A stretch of 64,000 bases of DNA from Microvirga massiliensis (GTDB lineage Bacteria > Pseudomonadota > Alphaproteobacteria > Rhizobiales > Beijerinckiaceae). Position numbers and translations under genes: made by a program. This document shows, in pieces, positions 44,057 to 52,905 of this stretch (its first letter is position 1; each line of letters opens with the position of its first letter). The notes beneath the pieces were generated by a model, which saw only the letters and a program-made list of their open reading frames with translations, was not told the DNA's origin and made no database searches. The stretch is taken from the NCBI RefSeq assembly GCF_001006805.1, contig NZ_LN811353.1, forward strand, positions 207,559 through 271,558. Reading direction: 5' to 3'.

Positions 44057-44357
44057 CGCCGGCTCTCCCGCGGGGCAAATGTTCGAAGATCAACTTTCCT
44101 GAGAGAGGCCGGCCGGAAAGATGAGCATTGTGCTTTCGAAGGCACAGTCAGAACGGAGTATTTCGGTTAGGATCCAATCGTTCGGATAAGGGGGGCGCCG
44201 AACCAGCATCCTCCCGGCTGAAACTGCGGGCGCCCGTTCTCGGGGCGCCCTTTTCTTTTCTGGCTTGGCCCTGAATGGCCCTGAACTCGCCTCAATCGGG
44301 ACGAATTCACAGCCGAGCTAGAGTAGAACACCAAACAGCTCGAACAAGGGGGTCTCG
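44057..44357. other. Intergenic region, candidate small RNA near its terminator
   Basis: About 300 bases without a gene. The terminator at 44228-44258 lies ~170 bases after the previous stop codon. The ~90 bases before it contain a CATCCTCCC stretch able to pair with Shine-Dalgarno sequences, so a small RNA could end here; a long 3' UTR is the simpler reading. Confidence 0.35.
44228..44258 (+). terminator. Rho-independent terminator
   Basis: Two GGGCGCCC arms (44228-44235 and 44243-44250) pair around a short loop and are followed by TTTTCTTTT. This is the clearest intrinsic terminator in the window. Confidence 0.85.
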
Positions 44358-44576
44358 GTGCCGATCGAACTCAAGCACAATGGCCGGTCGTACCGCGTCT
44401 ATCTCGAGCCCGGTCCGGAATTGCGTGGCCGGGTCGCGACGCTCGCCGTATGGGGAGGACTGGTCCGTGAGCGGGACCTTACCTACAACAGCCCGCTCCG
44501 CCTCGAGGTTCTGGCAATGGCCAAACGAAAGGAACAAGCCGCCCAGGACGGCACCGCCCGGCGCGCGAAATCGTAG
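44358..44576 (+). CDS. Small basic hypothetical protein, 72 residues
   Basis: Starts MPIELKHNGRSYRVYLEPGP, then RVATLAVWGGLVRERDLTYN, and ends in a Lys/Arg/Ala-rich tail. Two beta-strand-like segments and a helix suggest a small cytoplasmic fold; family unknown. GTG 44358 has AAGGGGG just upstream. Confidence 0.6.
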   Translation: MPIELKHNGRSYRVYLEPGPELRGRVATLAVWGGLVRERDLTYNSPLRLEVLAMAKRKEQAAQDGTARRAKS

Positions 44577-44616
44577 ACTTTCGGGGAGGAGGGTTCATCG
44601 CCATCCGGTCTGCCCC

Positions 44617-44695
44617 TTCGTCATGGTAAGGGACTGAACCGTCGAGACCTGTAGGTCCAGCCTGGATCGCTTCGCCTGCGCTCCCCATGACAAGC
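44617..44695. repeat. Degenerate palindromic repeat copy
   Basis: Left part TTCGTCATGGTAAGG, right part CTGGATCGCTTCGCCTGCG with CCCATGACAAGCG. It is a diverged member of the CATTGCGA/GAAGCAATCCAG family, again between genes. Confidence 0.5.
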
Positions 44696-44729
44696 GTGAG
44701 GCCGTAGTGGTCTCGGGCAGGCGGTACCC

Positions 44730-45404
44730 TCACTCCTCCGAGGCCTGCGTTGCAGGCCTCAGGCCGTAGCCGGCGAAAGCGCGTTGCATGCGCTCGATCT
44801 CCGCGTCGTCGAGGACGAAGGGCGTGCCGATCTGGACCGCGATCACATACTGACGCGCCAGCGTCTCGAGCTCGACGGCGAGCCACATCGCCCGGGCGAG
44901 ATCCTCATCCGCGACGATCATGCCGTGATTTGCGAGAAGGCAGCCCTTGCGATCCTCGAGCGCCACAAGCGCATTCCGGGACAATTCCGCAGTTCCGAAG
45001 GTTGCGTAGTCCGCGCAACGGATCGTGGAGCCGCCAAACGCCGCAATCATGTAGTGGCAGGCCGGGATCTCCCGGCGGAGCATCGATAGCGCCGTAGCGT
45101 GGGGCGAGTGCGTGTGAACGACCGCGCCGAATTCCGGGCGCGCGCGCAGGATATCGCGGTGGAAGCGCCATTCCGTCGAGGGCCGGAGCGAGCCTTCGAA
45201 GCGACCGTCCTCTGCGGAGAGCGGCATGCGCACGATCATCCCGGGATCGAGATCCTCGTAGGGCACGGCGCTCGGCGTGATCAGCATTGCGTCCTCGTGC
45301 CTGGCCGAGATGTTCCCGGAGGTGCCCTGGTTGAGGCCGCTCGCATTCATCCAGCGGCATTGCGTGACGATGGCTTCCCGCAGCGCTCTCTCGCCTTCCG
45401 TCAT
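44730..45404 (-). CDS. Class II aldolase/adducin-family protein
   Basis: A 224-residue zinc-dependent aldolase homologue (fuculose-phosphate-aldolase type). Visible: GLNQGTSGNISARHEDAMLI near the start, the phosphate-binding PSAVPYEDLDPGMIV, zinc-ligand His in AVVHTHSPHATALSM, and LLANHGMIVADEDL for a further His. It may cleave a sugar phosphate such as L-fuculose 1-phosphate or a methylthioribulose-type substrate. GGAGAAACGG precedes ATG 45404. recQ lies upstream on the same strand, more than 70 bases away; the two need not be linked. Confidence 0.87.
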   Translation of the reverse strand: MTEGERALREAIVTQCRWMNASGLNQGTSGNISARHEDAMLITPSAVPYEDLDPGMIVRMPLSAEDGRFEGSLRPSTEWRFHRDILRARPEFGAVVHTHSPHATALSMLRREIPACHYMIAAFGGSTIRCADYATFGTAELSRNALVALEDRKGCLLANHGMIVADEDLARAMWLAVELETLARQYVIAVQIGTPFVLDDAEIERMQRAFAGYGLRPATQASEE

Positions 45405-45476
45405 CCGTTTCTCCGCAGCCTCATAACGCGCCCCGCGCCTCATGGATGGAACCCAGCCCTGAAACCGATCCCTCGT

Positions 45477-47279
45477 TTATGACGTATGCTCGCGCAGCAC
45501 GTCCAGGAATGCGGGCCCGTAGCGTGCGAGCTTCGCATGTCCGACGCCGTGCACGTCGGCGAGAGCGTTTTCCGTCGTGGGGCGACGCGACGCCATATCG
45601 ATCAGGGTGCGATCGGAGAAGATTACATAAGCGGGCACCCCTTCCGCGCGGGCGAGCCGGGTCCGCAGCGCTTTCAGAGCGCTGAACAGAGGATCGTCGG
45701 GAGCGATATCCGCTGTCGCCTGCGGGGTGGGGCGCCGTCGCTTCTGTCCTTGCCGCGGCTCGAGGATGTCAGAGCGAAGCTCGATCTTTTCCTGGCCGCG
45801 CAGCACGCGGACACCTCGGTCCGTCACGATCCACCGGCCATGGGTCGACAGATCCAGGGTGACGAGACCCGTCGCATAGATCTGCCGCAGGAGGGAACGC
45901 CACTCGTTCTTCGAGTGGTCCCGTCCGACGCCGAATGTTGGGAGCTTGGCATGACCGAAGCGCGTGATGCTTTCGGTCTCGTCGCCGACGAGGATGTTCA
46001 CGATGTGCTCGGTTCCGAAGCGTTCGCCCGTGCGCACGATGGCGGAGAGCAGTTTCTGGGCCTCGATCGTGCCGTCGAAGACCGTCACGCCGTCGATGCA
46101 GAGATCGCAATTGCCGCAACGCTCCGCATTCTCTCCGAAATAGCCGAGCAGTGTCTGCCGGCGGCAACAGGGTGCCTCGCAGAGTGCGATGAGGGCATTG
46201 AGCCGCTGCCGCTCGACCCGCTTCTGCTCATCTGGGGCGCGGCTGTCTTCGATCTGCAGTCGACGCAACCGCATATCGTCGAGGCCATAGAGCGTCAGGG
46301 TTTCGGCCGGAGCGCCATCGCGACCGGCGCGGCCGATCTCCTGGTAATAGGCTTCGATCGAGCGCGGGAGCGCCGCATGGGCGACGAAGCGTACATCCGG
46401 CTTGTCGATTCCCATCCCGAACGCCACCGTCGCAGCCATAACCACGCCGTCCTCCTGGAGGAAGATATCCTGATTGCGCGCACGGTCCTCCGGAGGCATG
46501 CCGGCATGGTAGGGCAGGGCGTGCAGGCCTTCGGCCGCAAGATGCTGCGCAAGCCGCACTGTGCCTTCCCGAGTCGCGCAATAGACGATGCCGCTCTCGC
46601 CGGGATGGCGCTGCACGAGCGAGAGAATCTGGCGTCTCGTATTCGCCTTCGGCTCCATGGCGAGGCGCAGATTTGGCCTGTCGAAGCCCTGGACGACGAT
46701 ATGGGGCGTGCGGTCGAACAGGCTCGCGATGATGTCGTCGCGGGTCGCGACATCCGCGGTTGCGGTGAGCGCGATCGTCTGAACGCTGCCGAGCCGCTGA
46801 CGTACGCTGCCGAGGAGCTTGTATTCCGGACGGAAGTCATGCCCCCATTGGGAGAGGCAATGCGCCTCGTCGACCGCCAGGAGGGTCACGTTGGACCGCG
46901 CGAGCCACTCGGCCGTGGAATCATGGCTCAAGCGCTCCGGGGACGCATAGAGAAGGCGCATGCGCCCCTCCCGGACGGCCGCCGCGATCCGCCGCTTCTC
47001 GTCGACGTCGTTCGTCGAGTTCAGGCTGCCGGCTTCGATGCCGAGGCGGGTGAGCTGCGCGACCTGATCGCGCATCAGCGCGATCAGGGGCGAGACCACG
47101 ACGGTGAGGCCTTCGCGGGCGATGGCCGGAAGCTGGAACAGCAGCGATTTTCCCGCGCCGGTCGGCATCACCGCGAGGACATCCTCGCCCGAGAGAACGG
47201 CACGCACGATCTCCTCCTGGCCGGGCCGGAAATCCGGGTAGCCGAAGACGTCGTGAAGAATCGCTCGGAGGTCGGTCAC
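45477..47279 (-). CDS. recQ: ATP-dependent DNA helicase RecQ
   Basis: A 600-residue RecQ: helicase core with FRPGQEEIVRAVLSGEDVLA, Walker A MPTGAGKSLLFQLPA, DEAHCLSQWGHDFRPEY (Walker B plus aromatic-rich loop), ALTATADVATRDDI, and the second RecA domain ending AYYQEIGRAGRDG. A zinc subdomain (APCCRRQTLLGYFGENAERC then CDLC) and winged helix follow, and an HRDC domain ends the protein (PTTENALADVHGVGHAKLAR). It unwinds DNA during recombinational repair. GTG 47279 is the start. Length is usual. Confidence 0.97.
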   Translation of the reverse strand: MTDLRAILHDVFGYPDFRPGQEEIVRAVLSGEDVLAVMPTGAGKSLLFQLPAIAREGLTVVVSPLIALMRDQVAQLTRLGIEAGSLNSTNDVDEKRRIAAAVREGRMRLLYASPERLSHDSTAEWLARSNVTLLAVDEAHCLSQWGHDFRPEYKLLGSVRQRLGSVQTIALTATADVATRDDIIASLFDRTPHIVVQGFDRPNLRLAMEPKANTRRQILSLVQRHPGESGIVYCATREGTVRLAQHLAAEGLHALPYHAGMPPEDRARNQDIFLQEDGVVMAATVAFGMGIDKPDVRFVAHAALPRSIEAYYQEIGRAGRDGAPAETLTLYGLDDMRLRRLQIEDSRAPDEQKRVERQRLNALIALCEAPCCRRQTLLGYFGENAERCGNCDLCIDGVTVFDGTIEAQKLLSAIVRTGERFGTEHIVNILVGDETESITRFGHAKLPTFGVGRDHSKNEWRSLLRQIYATGLVTLDLSTHGRWIVTDRGVRVLRGQEKIELRSDILEPRQGQKRRRPTPQATADIAPDDPLFSALKALRTRLARAEGVPAYVIFSDRTLIDMASRRPTTENALADVHGVGHAKLARYGPAFLDVLREHTS

Positions 47280-47393
47280 CGGCAGCCCTTGGCCGAGGCG
47301 GACCGGCGGGTCAATGCGGCTCCACGACTCCCGGCCCGGGCGCGAAAGCCATGTCCCGCACGCAGATGAGTGTCTCGCCGACAGGGTTTCGGC

Positions 47394-48644
47394 TCATCGG
47401 GTCGCATGAATGGCTTCGGAAACCTGCGCCTGATCGCCGGTCGAGAGATAGGCGATTAGGCCCTGGGCTGCTGCGTATCCTGTTGCGAAGCTCGCCTGCA
47501 GGAGATAGCCGCCGGTCGGCGCCTCCCAGTCGAGCATCTCTCCGGCGACGAAGACGCCCGGCCTCCGGCGCAGCATCAGCCGATCATCGACCTCCTCCCA
47601 GGCTACGCCGCCGGCGCTGGAGATCGCTCGGTCGAGGCCCTGGACACCCGTGATTCGCAGTGGCAGGGCCTTGATGCGCCGTGCCAGGAATCGGGCATCG
47701 GTCGGCACGTCGCCGCCCTCGCGCAGAAGGCTGATTGCGGCGGGAGACAGGCTCGCGGCCTTGCGAAGAAAGGTCGACGTGGACTGTCCCTGGCGCGGCT
47801 TCGAGACTCTCCCGGCCAGGGCTTCCTCGGAGAGATCCGGTCGGAGGTCGACGAGCAACTCTGCCTTCCCGTCCCGTTCGATTGCAACTCGGATCCCGGC
47901 CGACAAGGCATAAACCGCTCCTCCCTCAAAGCCGGTTTCGGTCACCACGGCCTCTCCGCGAACCGTGCGCTTACCCAGCGTCAGGGCGATCCTCTTCAGG
48001 GGAGTGCCCGCAAAGCGCTCCCGGAAGGTCTGTGTCCAATCGATCTTCACCCCCATGTTCGACGGCTTGAACGGTGCGACGGCAAGCCCGTCCCGGCACA
48101 GGATATCGGACCAGGCGCCGTCCGATCCGAGACGCGGCCAACTCGCCCCGCCGAGCGCCAGCACGATTCCCGCAAAAGACATCGCCTCGCACGCGCCCGA
48201 GGGGCTTTCCATGAGCATGAGGCCGGTCTCATCGAAGCCTGCAAATCGTTGGCGCGTCTCGAGACGCACACCGAGTGCGGCAAGGCGCCGGAGCCAGGCC
48301 CGCAGGAGCGGCGACGCCTTCATGCTCTTCGGAAAGACCCGGCCGCTCGTCCCCACGAAGGTTTCCTCACCGAGGCTCTCGCACCAGGAACGCAGGTCGT
48401 CCGGCATGAAGGCGCGGATGAAGGGCGCCAGCCGGGGCGATGCCTCACCGTAATGTGTCAGGAAGCGCTCCAAGGGCTCGGAATGGGTGAGGTTGAGCCC
48501 GCCCCGCCCGGCCATCAGGAACTTGCGGGCAGGCGAGGGCATGCGGTCGAAGATGGTGACGTGGTGACCTGCGCCGGCGAGGGTCTCGGCGCAGAAGAGT
48601 CCAGCCGGGCCGGCGCCCACGACGGCCACTCGTTCGGGTTTCAT
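47394..48644 (-). CDS. HI0933/BaiN-type FAD-dependent oxidoreductase
   Basis: A 416-residue flavoprotein. N-terminal FAD motif VAVVGAGPAGLFCAETLAGA, then ARKFLMAGRGGLNLTHSEPL (the RGGxNxTHS mark of HI0933-like proteins, TIGR03862 subgroup), FVGTSGRVFPKSMKASPLL, and C-terminal FAD-contacting VFVAGEMLDWEAPTGGYLLQ-A. Substrate is not known for this subgroup. Starts at ATG 48644, divergent from the CAP-domain lipoprotein gene at 48781. Confidence 0.92.
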   Translation of the reverse strand: MKPERVAVVGAGPAGLFCAETLAGAGHHVTIFDRMPSPARKFLMAGRGGLNLTHSEPLERFLTHYGEASPRLAPFIRAFMPDDLRSWCESLGEETFVGTSGRVFPKSMKASPLLRAWLRRLAALGVRLETRQRFAGFDETGLMLMESPSGACEAMSFAGIVLALGGASWPRLGSDGAWSDILCRDGLAVAPFKPSNMGVKIDWTQTFRERFAGTPLKRIALTLGKRTVRGEAVVTETGFEGGAVYALSAGIRVAIERDGKAELLVDLRPDLSEEALAGRVSKPRQGQSTSTFLRKAASLSPAAISLLREGGDVPTDARFLARRIKALPLRITGVQGLDRAISSAGGVAWEEVDDRLMLRRRPGVFVAGEMLDWEAPTGGYLLQASFATGYAAAQGLIAYLSTGDQAQVSEAIHATR

Positions 48645-48780
48645 TAGGCAGGCTCACCGGAAGATCATGGGCAGACTCGCCTCCTGCCATGGAAATGTCG
48701 GAAAGAGGCTGATCAGGCGATCGCAGATGATCGCATCCCACCTTTCGCGCAAGTGCGCATCAGCCCTCAGGAGTTTTTCC

Positions 48781-49239
48781 ATGCGTACCCTCGGCTTCGC
48801 GGCAGCCCTGATGCTCGCGCTCGCGGGCTGCTCGACGACACCCGACGAGGCGCACAGGGTTGCCTCGGTTTCGACGGCCGACGCGTCCGAGGCAGCCCGG
48901 CTGATCTCGTCCTATCGGGCGTCGCGCGGCCTCCCGCCCGTGGCTGTCGACTCGCAACTCAACAAGGCAGCCGAGGAGCAGGCCCGCGCGGTTGCAGTGG
49001 CCGGCCGCCTGTCCCATGGAGCCTTCATGTCGCGCATGGCGCGATTCGGCGTCGGCGGGGCCGCAGCGGAGAACATCGCGGGCGGTCAGAAAAACGTCGC
49101 CGCGGTGGTGGCCGGCTGGAAAGCCTCCCCTCGCCACGACGAGAACTTGCTGATGCCCGAGGCCCGGCGTATCGGTCTGGCACGGGCCGATGCGGATGGC
49201 GGATTCGGGCGCTACTGGGCACTCGTCCTCGCGGAATAG
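48781..49239 (+). CDS. CAP/SCP-domain lipoprotein
   Basis: A 152-residue protein. Lipoprotein signal ends LALAGC with Cys17 as the lipidation site. The CAP domain shows LISSYRASRGLPPVAVDSQL, LNKAAEEQARAVAVAGRLSH, then NIAGGQKNVAAVVAGWKASP and LLMPEARRIGLARADA, the YkwD-like bacterial version. Role unknown; such lipoproteins sit in the envelope. AGGAG is seven bases before ATG 48781. A longer in-frame extension to 48667 has no signal peptide of its own. Confidence 0.88.
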   Translation: MRTLGFAAALMLALAGCSTTPDEAHRVASVSTADASEAARLISSYRASRGLPPVAVDSQLNKAAEEQARAVAVAGRLSHGAFMSRMARFGVGGAAAENIAGGQKNVAAVVAGWKASPRHDENLLMPEARRIGLARADADGGFGRYWALVLAE

Positions 49240-49358
49240 CAAGGAGAGGCAAACCACCGGCCCGGACACCGAGAAATTCGAGTCTCCGGGGAGGGACGAA
49301 CAGCGGGGTCCGGCGTTAGGAATGGCCGGCGCTCCCACCGCGCCCCGACGGGACCCAC

Positions 49359-51134
49359 ATGACGCTCTCCCAGTCCATCGCTCTCTCCATCATCGCCCTG
49401 ATGATGGCGCTCTTCGTCTGGGGGCGCCTCCGCTACGACGTAGTGGCGCTGCTCGCGCTGCTGGCATCCATCGCGACCGGCATCGTCCCCTCGAAAGAGG
49501 CATTCAAGGGCTTCTCCGACGACATCGTGATCATCGTCGCGAGCGCGCTCCTGGTCAGCGCCGCCGTCGCGAAATCGGGCATCCTCGAATCCGGGATTGC
49601 CTATATCGCGCCGTACCTCAAATCGACCCGCTCGCAGGTCATCGTGCTCGTGACGGTGGTCACAGTGCTCTCCTCGTTCGTGAAGAACATCGGGGCGCTC
49701 GCGATGATGATCCCGGTCGCCTTCCAGGTAGCGCGGAGAAGTAACACGTTACCGTCCTGTCTGCTGATGCCGATGGCGTTCGGCTCGCTCCTCGGCGGCA
49801 TCGTGACCCTCGTCGGAACCTCGCCGAACATCATCGTCGCGCGGGTCCGGGCGGAAATGACGGGCCAGCCGTTCGAAATGTTCGACTTCACGCCTGTCGG
49901 AGCCGGCATTGCCATTGCGGGCGTCGTGTTTCTCGCGTTCGGCTACCGGCTCCTGCCTGCCGGACGGAAAGGTGCGACCGGTTACGCCGAAGCGCTCGAA
50001 ATCAAGGACTACGTGACGGAGGCGCGCGTTCCGGCCGACGCGGAGATCGTCGGTCAGACCGTGGCCGATCTCCGCAAGGCTGCCGACGGTGAGGTCAAGG
50101 TGACGGCCCTCATCCGGAAGGAGGTGCGTTCGGCCCGTCCGCTCCCGGATGCAACGATCCGCGCCAACGATCTCCTTCTCCTCGAGGGAGAGCCCGCAGC
50201 GCTGGAGCGGGTCGTCGCCCGCACGGGGCTCAAACTGAGCGGCGAGCACCGAGTGCCCTTTACGCAGGAGAGCGAGGAGGTTGGCGTCATCGAAGCCGTC
50301 GTCGGCCCGAGCTCGGCTCTCGCGGAGGGATCGGTCGAAAATCTTGCCCTCTTTGAGCGCTATGGCGTGAACCTCCTGGCCGTCAGCCGAAGCGGCGAGC
50401 GCATCACGGAGCGCCTGCGCAGGATCGTTCTGCGAGCCGGTGACGTCATCGTGCTGCAGGGCAACCTCAAGGCGATTCCCGAGACGCTGCGCAGCCTCGG
50501 CTGCCTGCCCCTCGCCGAGAGGAATCTCCGGCTCGGCCGCACCCGGCAGCGCAGCATCCCGATCGTGCTGCTCGCGGTCGCCATGGTACTCGTCGCGTTC
50601 GACGTGGTCGGGGTGGCGGTTGCCTTCTTCGGCACGGCAGTCCTGCTGGTCCTGCTAGGCTCGTTGAGCCTTCGCGAGGCCTACGATTCCATCGAGTGGC
50701 CGATCCTCGTCATGCTCGGCGCGCTGATCCCGGTCAGCGAGGCGGTCCGCACCACCGGAGCCACGGATCTCATCGCAGGCTGGTTGTCGATGGCCAGCGG
50801 CTCCCTACCGGGCTGGGGCGCTCTCGTGCTGATCATGGCCACCGCCATGGCGGTCACGCCCTTCCTCAACAACGCGGCGACCGTCCTCGTCATGGCGCCG
50901 ATCGCCGCGAGCTTCGCGACGAGTCTCGGTTACGGGCCCGACGCCTTTCTGATGGCGGTCGCGATCGGCGCGGCGTGCGATTTCCTCACGCCGATCGGTC
51001 ATCAATGCAATACGCTCGTGATGGGACCCGGAGGCTACCGGTTCGGCGATTACTGGCGCCTGGGATTGCCTCTGTCGGTGATCGTCATCGTGGTCGGTGT
51101 GCCGCTCATCCTGTTGTTCTGGCCGTTGCGGTAG
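49359..51134 (+). CDS. SLC13-family permease with two TrkA-C domains
   Basis: A 591-residue membrane protein. N-terminal membrane half with KNIGALAMMIPVAFQVARRS and a LVGTSPNIIVARVRAEM motif, two cytosolic RCK/TrkA-C domains (~205-375; LPDATIRANDLLLLEGEPAA and RIVLRAGDVIVLQGN), and a second membrane half with PFLNNAATVLVMAPIAASFA and ACDFLTPIGHQCNTLVMGPG. The paired N-N/T-P-N motifs are typical of divalent-anion:Na+ symporters (sulfate, dicarboxylate). Substrate cannot be fixed. Start ATG 49359. Confidence 0.92.
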   Translation: MTLSQSIALSIIALMMALFVWGRLRYDVVALLALLASIATGIVPSKEAFKGFSDDIVIIVASALLVSAAVAKSGILESGIAYIAPYLKSTRSQVIVLVTVVTVLSSFVKNIGALAMMIPVAFQVARRSNTLPSCLLMPMAFGSLLGGIVTLVGTSPNIIVARVRAEMTGQPFEMFDFTPVGAGIAIAGVVFLAFGYRLLPAGRKGATGYAEALEIKDYVTEARVPADAEIVGQTVADLRKAADGEVKVTALIRKEVRSARPLPDATIRANDLLLLEGEPAALERVVARTGLKLSGEHRVPFTQESEEVGVIEAVVGPSSALAEGSVENLALFERYGVNLLAVSRSGERITERLRRIVLRAGDVIVLQGNLKAIPETLRSLGCLPLAERNLRLGRTRQRSIPIVLLAVAMVLVAFDVVGVAVAFFGTAVLLVLLGSLSLREAYDSIEWPILVMLGALIPVSEAVRTTGATDLIAGWLSMASGSLPGWGALVLIMATAMAVTPFLNNAATVLVMAPIAASFATSLGYGPDAFLMAVAIGAACDFLTPIGHQCNTLVMGPGGYRFGDYWRLGLPLSVIVIVVGVPLILLFWPLR

Positions 51135-51170
51135 CGGGCGGGACGAGTGCAAATAGTCGACGTGTCTTTC

Positions 51171-51250
51171 TCGTCATTGCGAACGAAATGAGACACTCCG
51201 GGAGTACAATGGGACGAGCGGTGCATCACGCCCGCGACTCGCAATGACGA
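51171..51250. repeat. Palindromic CGTCATTGCGA repeat with perfect 12-base ends
   Basis: TCGTCATTGCGA at the left and TCGCAATGACGA at the right are exact inverted copies. A second partial copy follows at 51308-51336 (GTCATTGCGAACGCAGTGAA then GCAATC). Both lie between the convergent SLC13 and tadD genes. Confidence 0.75.
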
Positions 51251-51393
51251 CAGTGGGTCCGGCGCTACTCCGTTTCGGCCCTGCACCGCCCGCGCTCAGA
51301 CCCTCTTCGTCATTGCGAACGCAGTGAAGCAATCTACCCGTCGACGGATGGTTCGCCTCCGGCTCGCAACTACGGAAGTGACGCCTGGTCAAC

Positions 51394-51924
51394 TCAGCCG
51401 CGCTGCGACGCAGGTGCATTCAGGGCGTGGAGATTGTTCTGGATGAGCTCGCTGTCCGGCCGCTTTGCCGCCGCCGCCGTGAGATCCCGGCGCGCCTGTC
51501 GAACGTCGCCGCGCAGCATGTAGGAGTAGCCGCGGTTGTTCAGGAACTCCGCGGTCGGGCCCGTCAGCTTAAAGGCCTCTCCATAGGCCCGATCCGCAAG
51601 TTCCCAGCGCTTGAGCTCGTCGTAGCTTGCCGCTAGTCCGAGCCAAGCTTCGGGATTGCGGGGTTCACTCTCGACCGCACGCCGGAAATGCGCTTCCGCG
51701 AGCCCGTAGTTCTGGCTCCGGAAATGCTGCTTGCCGAGACCGACATCGTCCTTGATCTGGTCCGCCGGAGGGCTGCTGTGCAGAATCGGCTGGGTCGCCG
51801 AAGTGGCAGCGACGTCGGCCTCTCCGAAGCCGGGAAAACTCTGGCAGGCACCGAGGACGAGCGTTGCGGAGAGCGTTGCGAATTGAAGGATCCGCCGGGC
51901 AGCGGGACGATACGTGGGTGACAT
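51394..51924 (-). CDS. tadD: TadD-like TPR lipoprotein of the tad pilus locus
   Basis: A 176-residue protein with a lipoprotein signal (LVLGACQ, Cys ~28) and tetratricopeptide repeats over ~75-165 (YGLAEAHFRRAVESEPRNPE, AWLGLAASYDELKRWELADR, FLNNRGYSYMLRGDVRQAR). TadD aids assembly of the outer-membrane secretin in Flp-pilus systems. It is the last gene of the leftward tad operon, 11 bases after tadC. GAGG precedes ATG 51924. Confidence 0.88.
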   Translation of the reverse strand: MSPTYRPAARRILQFATLSATLVLGACQSFPGFGEADVAATSATQPILHSSPPADQIKDDVGLGKQHFRSQNYGLAEAHFRRAVESEPRNPEAWLGLAASYDELKRWELADRAYGEAFKLTGPTAEFLNNRGYSYMLRGDVRQARRDLTAAAAKRPDSELIQNNLHALNAPASQRG

Positions 51925-51935
51925 TCGAGATATCC

Positions 51936-52901
51936 TCACTGATTGCCGAAGCTCGTCATCAAGCGGATGGCTGCGGGATACATCAGCGTGACGATGAGAA
52001 CAGGAAAGACGAAAAGCGTTAAAGGAACCACCAGTTTCGCCGGGAGCGCGTAGGCTTTTTCTTCTGCGCGCGACATGCGCTTGTTGCGCATTTCGTCACT
52101 GTAGACTCGCAGAGATTGCGAAAGACTCGTGCCGAGCTCCGCGGATTGCTGCAGAAGCGCCGCGAGCATCGAAGCCTCTTCGATTCCGAGCCGCTCGCCC
52201 ATGCGCTCCAGCGCTTCCGTGAAGGACTTGCCCGCGCGGATTTCGAGGGACACCATGTAGAGGTTTTCCGCCAGAGACGGATAACCTTCGACGAGCTCCC
52301 GGGCGATCCGATCGATCGCAGCCTCCATGCTCAGGCCCGCTTCCGCGCACACGACCATCAGGTCCATGAAATCGGGAAAGCCCATGCGATGCTGATCGAC
52401 ACGCTGTGCGATGCGCCGCTTGATATAAAAGCTCGGAGCGAAATAGCCCAGGATCGCGAGTCCGATCGTCGCGAGCCAGAGATTCGCCGACGTCATCTCG
52501 GGCCTGAGTACCGGCAGCGCGAGCAAGGTGCCGACTCCCATTACAGCAGCGGCCGCGATCCGCGCTCCGAAGAAGATCGCGACGGCGCGTTGGTCGAAGA
52601 AGCCGGCTTGGACGAGCTGAAGGCGGATCAGCCGCCGCTCATGCGGATCGCCACCCGAGAACGTCGTCTCGAGATAGCCCACGAGGCGCTCGAGCGACGC
52701 CGAGTTCTGAGCCTTCCGGTCGTTCTTCGCGGCAACGGGCGCGGTCAGCCCCTCCTGGGCACGGCGACGAATGTCGCTGCGGCTCTGGATCAGGCTCCAC
52801 GCCATGATCCCGATCATGCCGAGGCCCGAGGGGACGAGCAGCGCGAGCACGATCCCCCCGTCAGGGCCGAAAAGATCCGTGAAGAATGCAGCGAATTTCA
52901 T
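51936..52901 (-). CDS. tadC: TadC inner-membrane platform protein
   Basis: A 321-residue T2SSF-domain protein with four membrane helices (one N-terminal, two central around residues 110-160, one C-terminal). The T2SSF domain reads FPDFMDLMVVCAEAGLSMEA, AAIDRIARELVEGYPSLAEN and RAEEKAYALPAKLVVPLTLF. TadB and TadC together form the platform that TadA drives. It follows tadB by four bases, so the genes are translationally linked. Confidence 0.94.
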   Translation of the reverse strand: MKFAAFFTDLFGPDGGIVLALLVPSGLGMIGIMAWSLIQSRSDIRRRAQEGLTAPVAAKNDRKAQNSASLERLVGYLETTFSGGDPHERRLIRLQLVQAGFFDQRAVAIFFGARIAAAAVMGVGTLLALPVLRPEMTSANLWLATIGLAILGYFAPSFYIKRRIAQRVDQHRMGFPDFMDLMVVCAEAGLSMEAAIDRIARELVEGYPSLAENLYMVSLEIRAGKSFTEALERMGERLGIEEASMLAALLQQSAELGTSLSQSLRVYSDEMRNKRMSRAEEKAYALPAKLVVPLTLFVFPVLIVTLMYPAAIRLMTSFGNQ

Positions 52902-52905
52902 GACT

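Noticed and set aside
45486..47369. 627-codon rightward frame opposite recQ
   Set aside because: Antisense shadow of an intact RecQ; no motifs.
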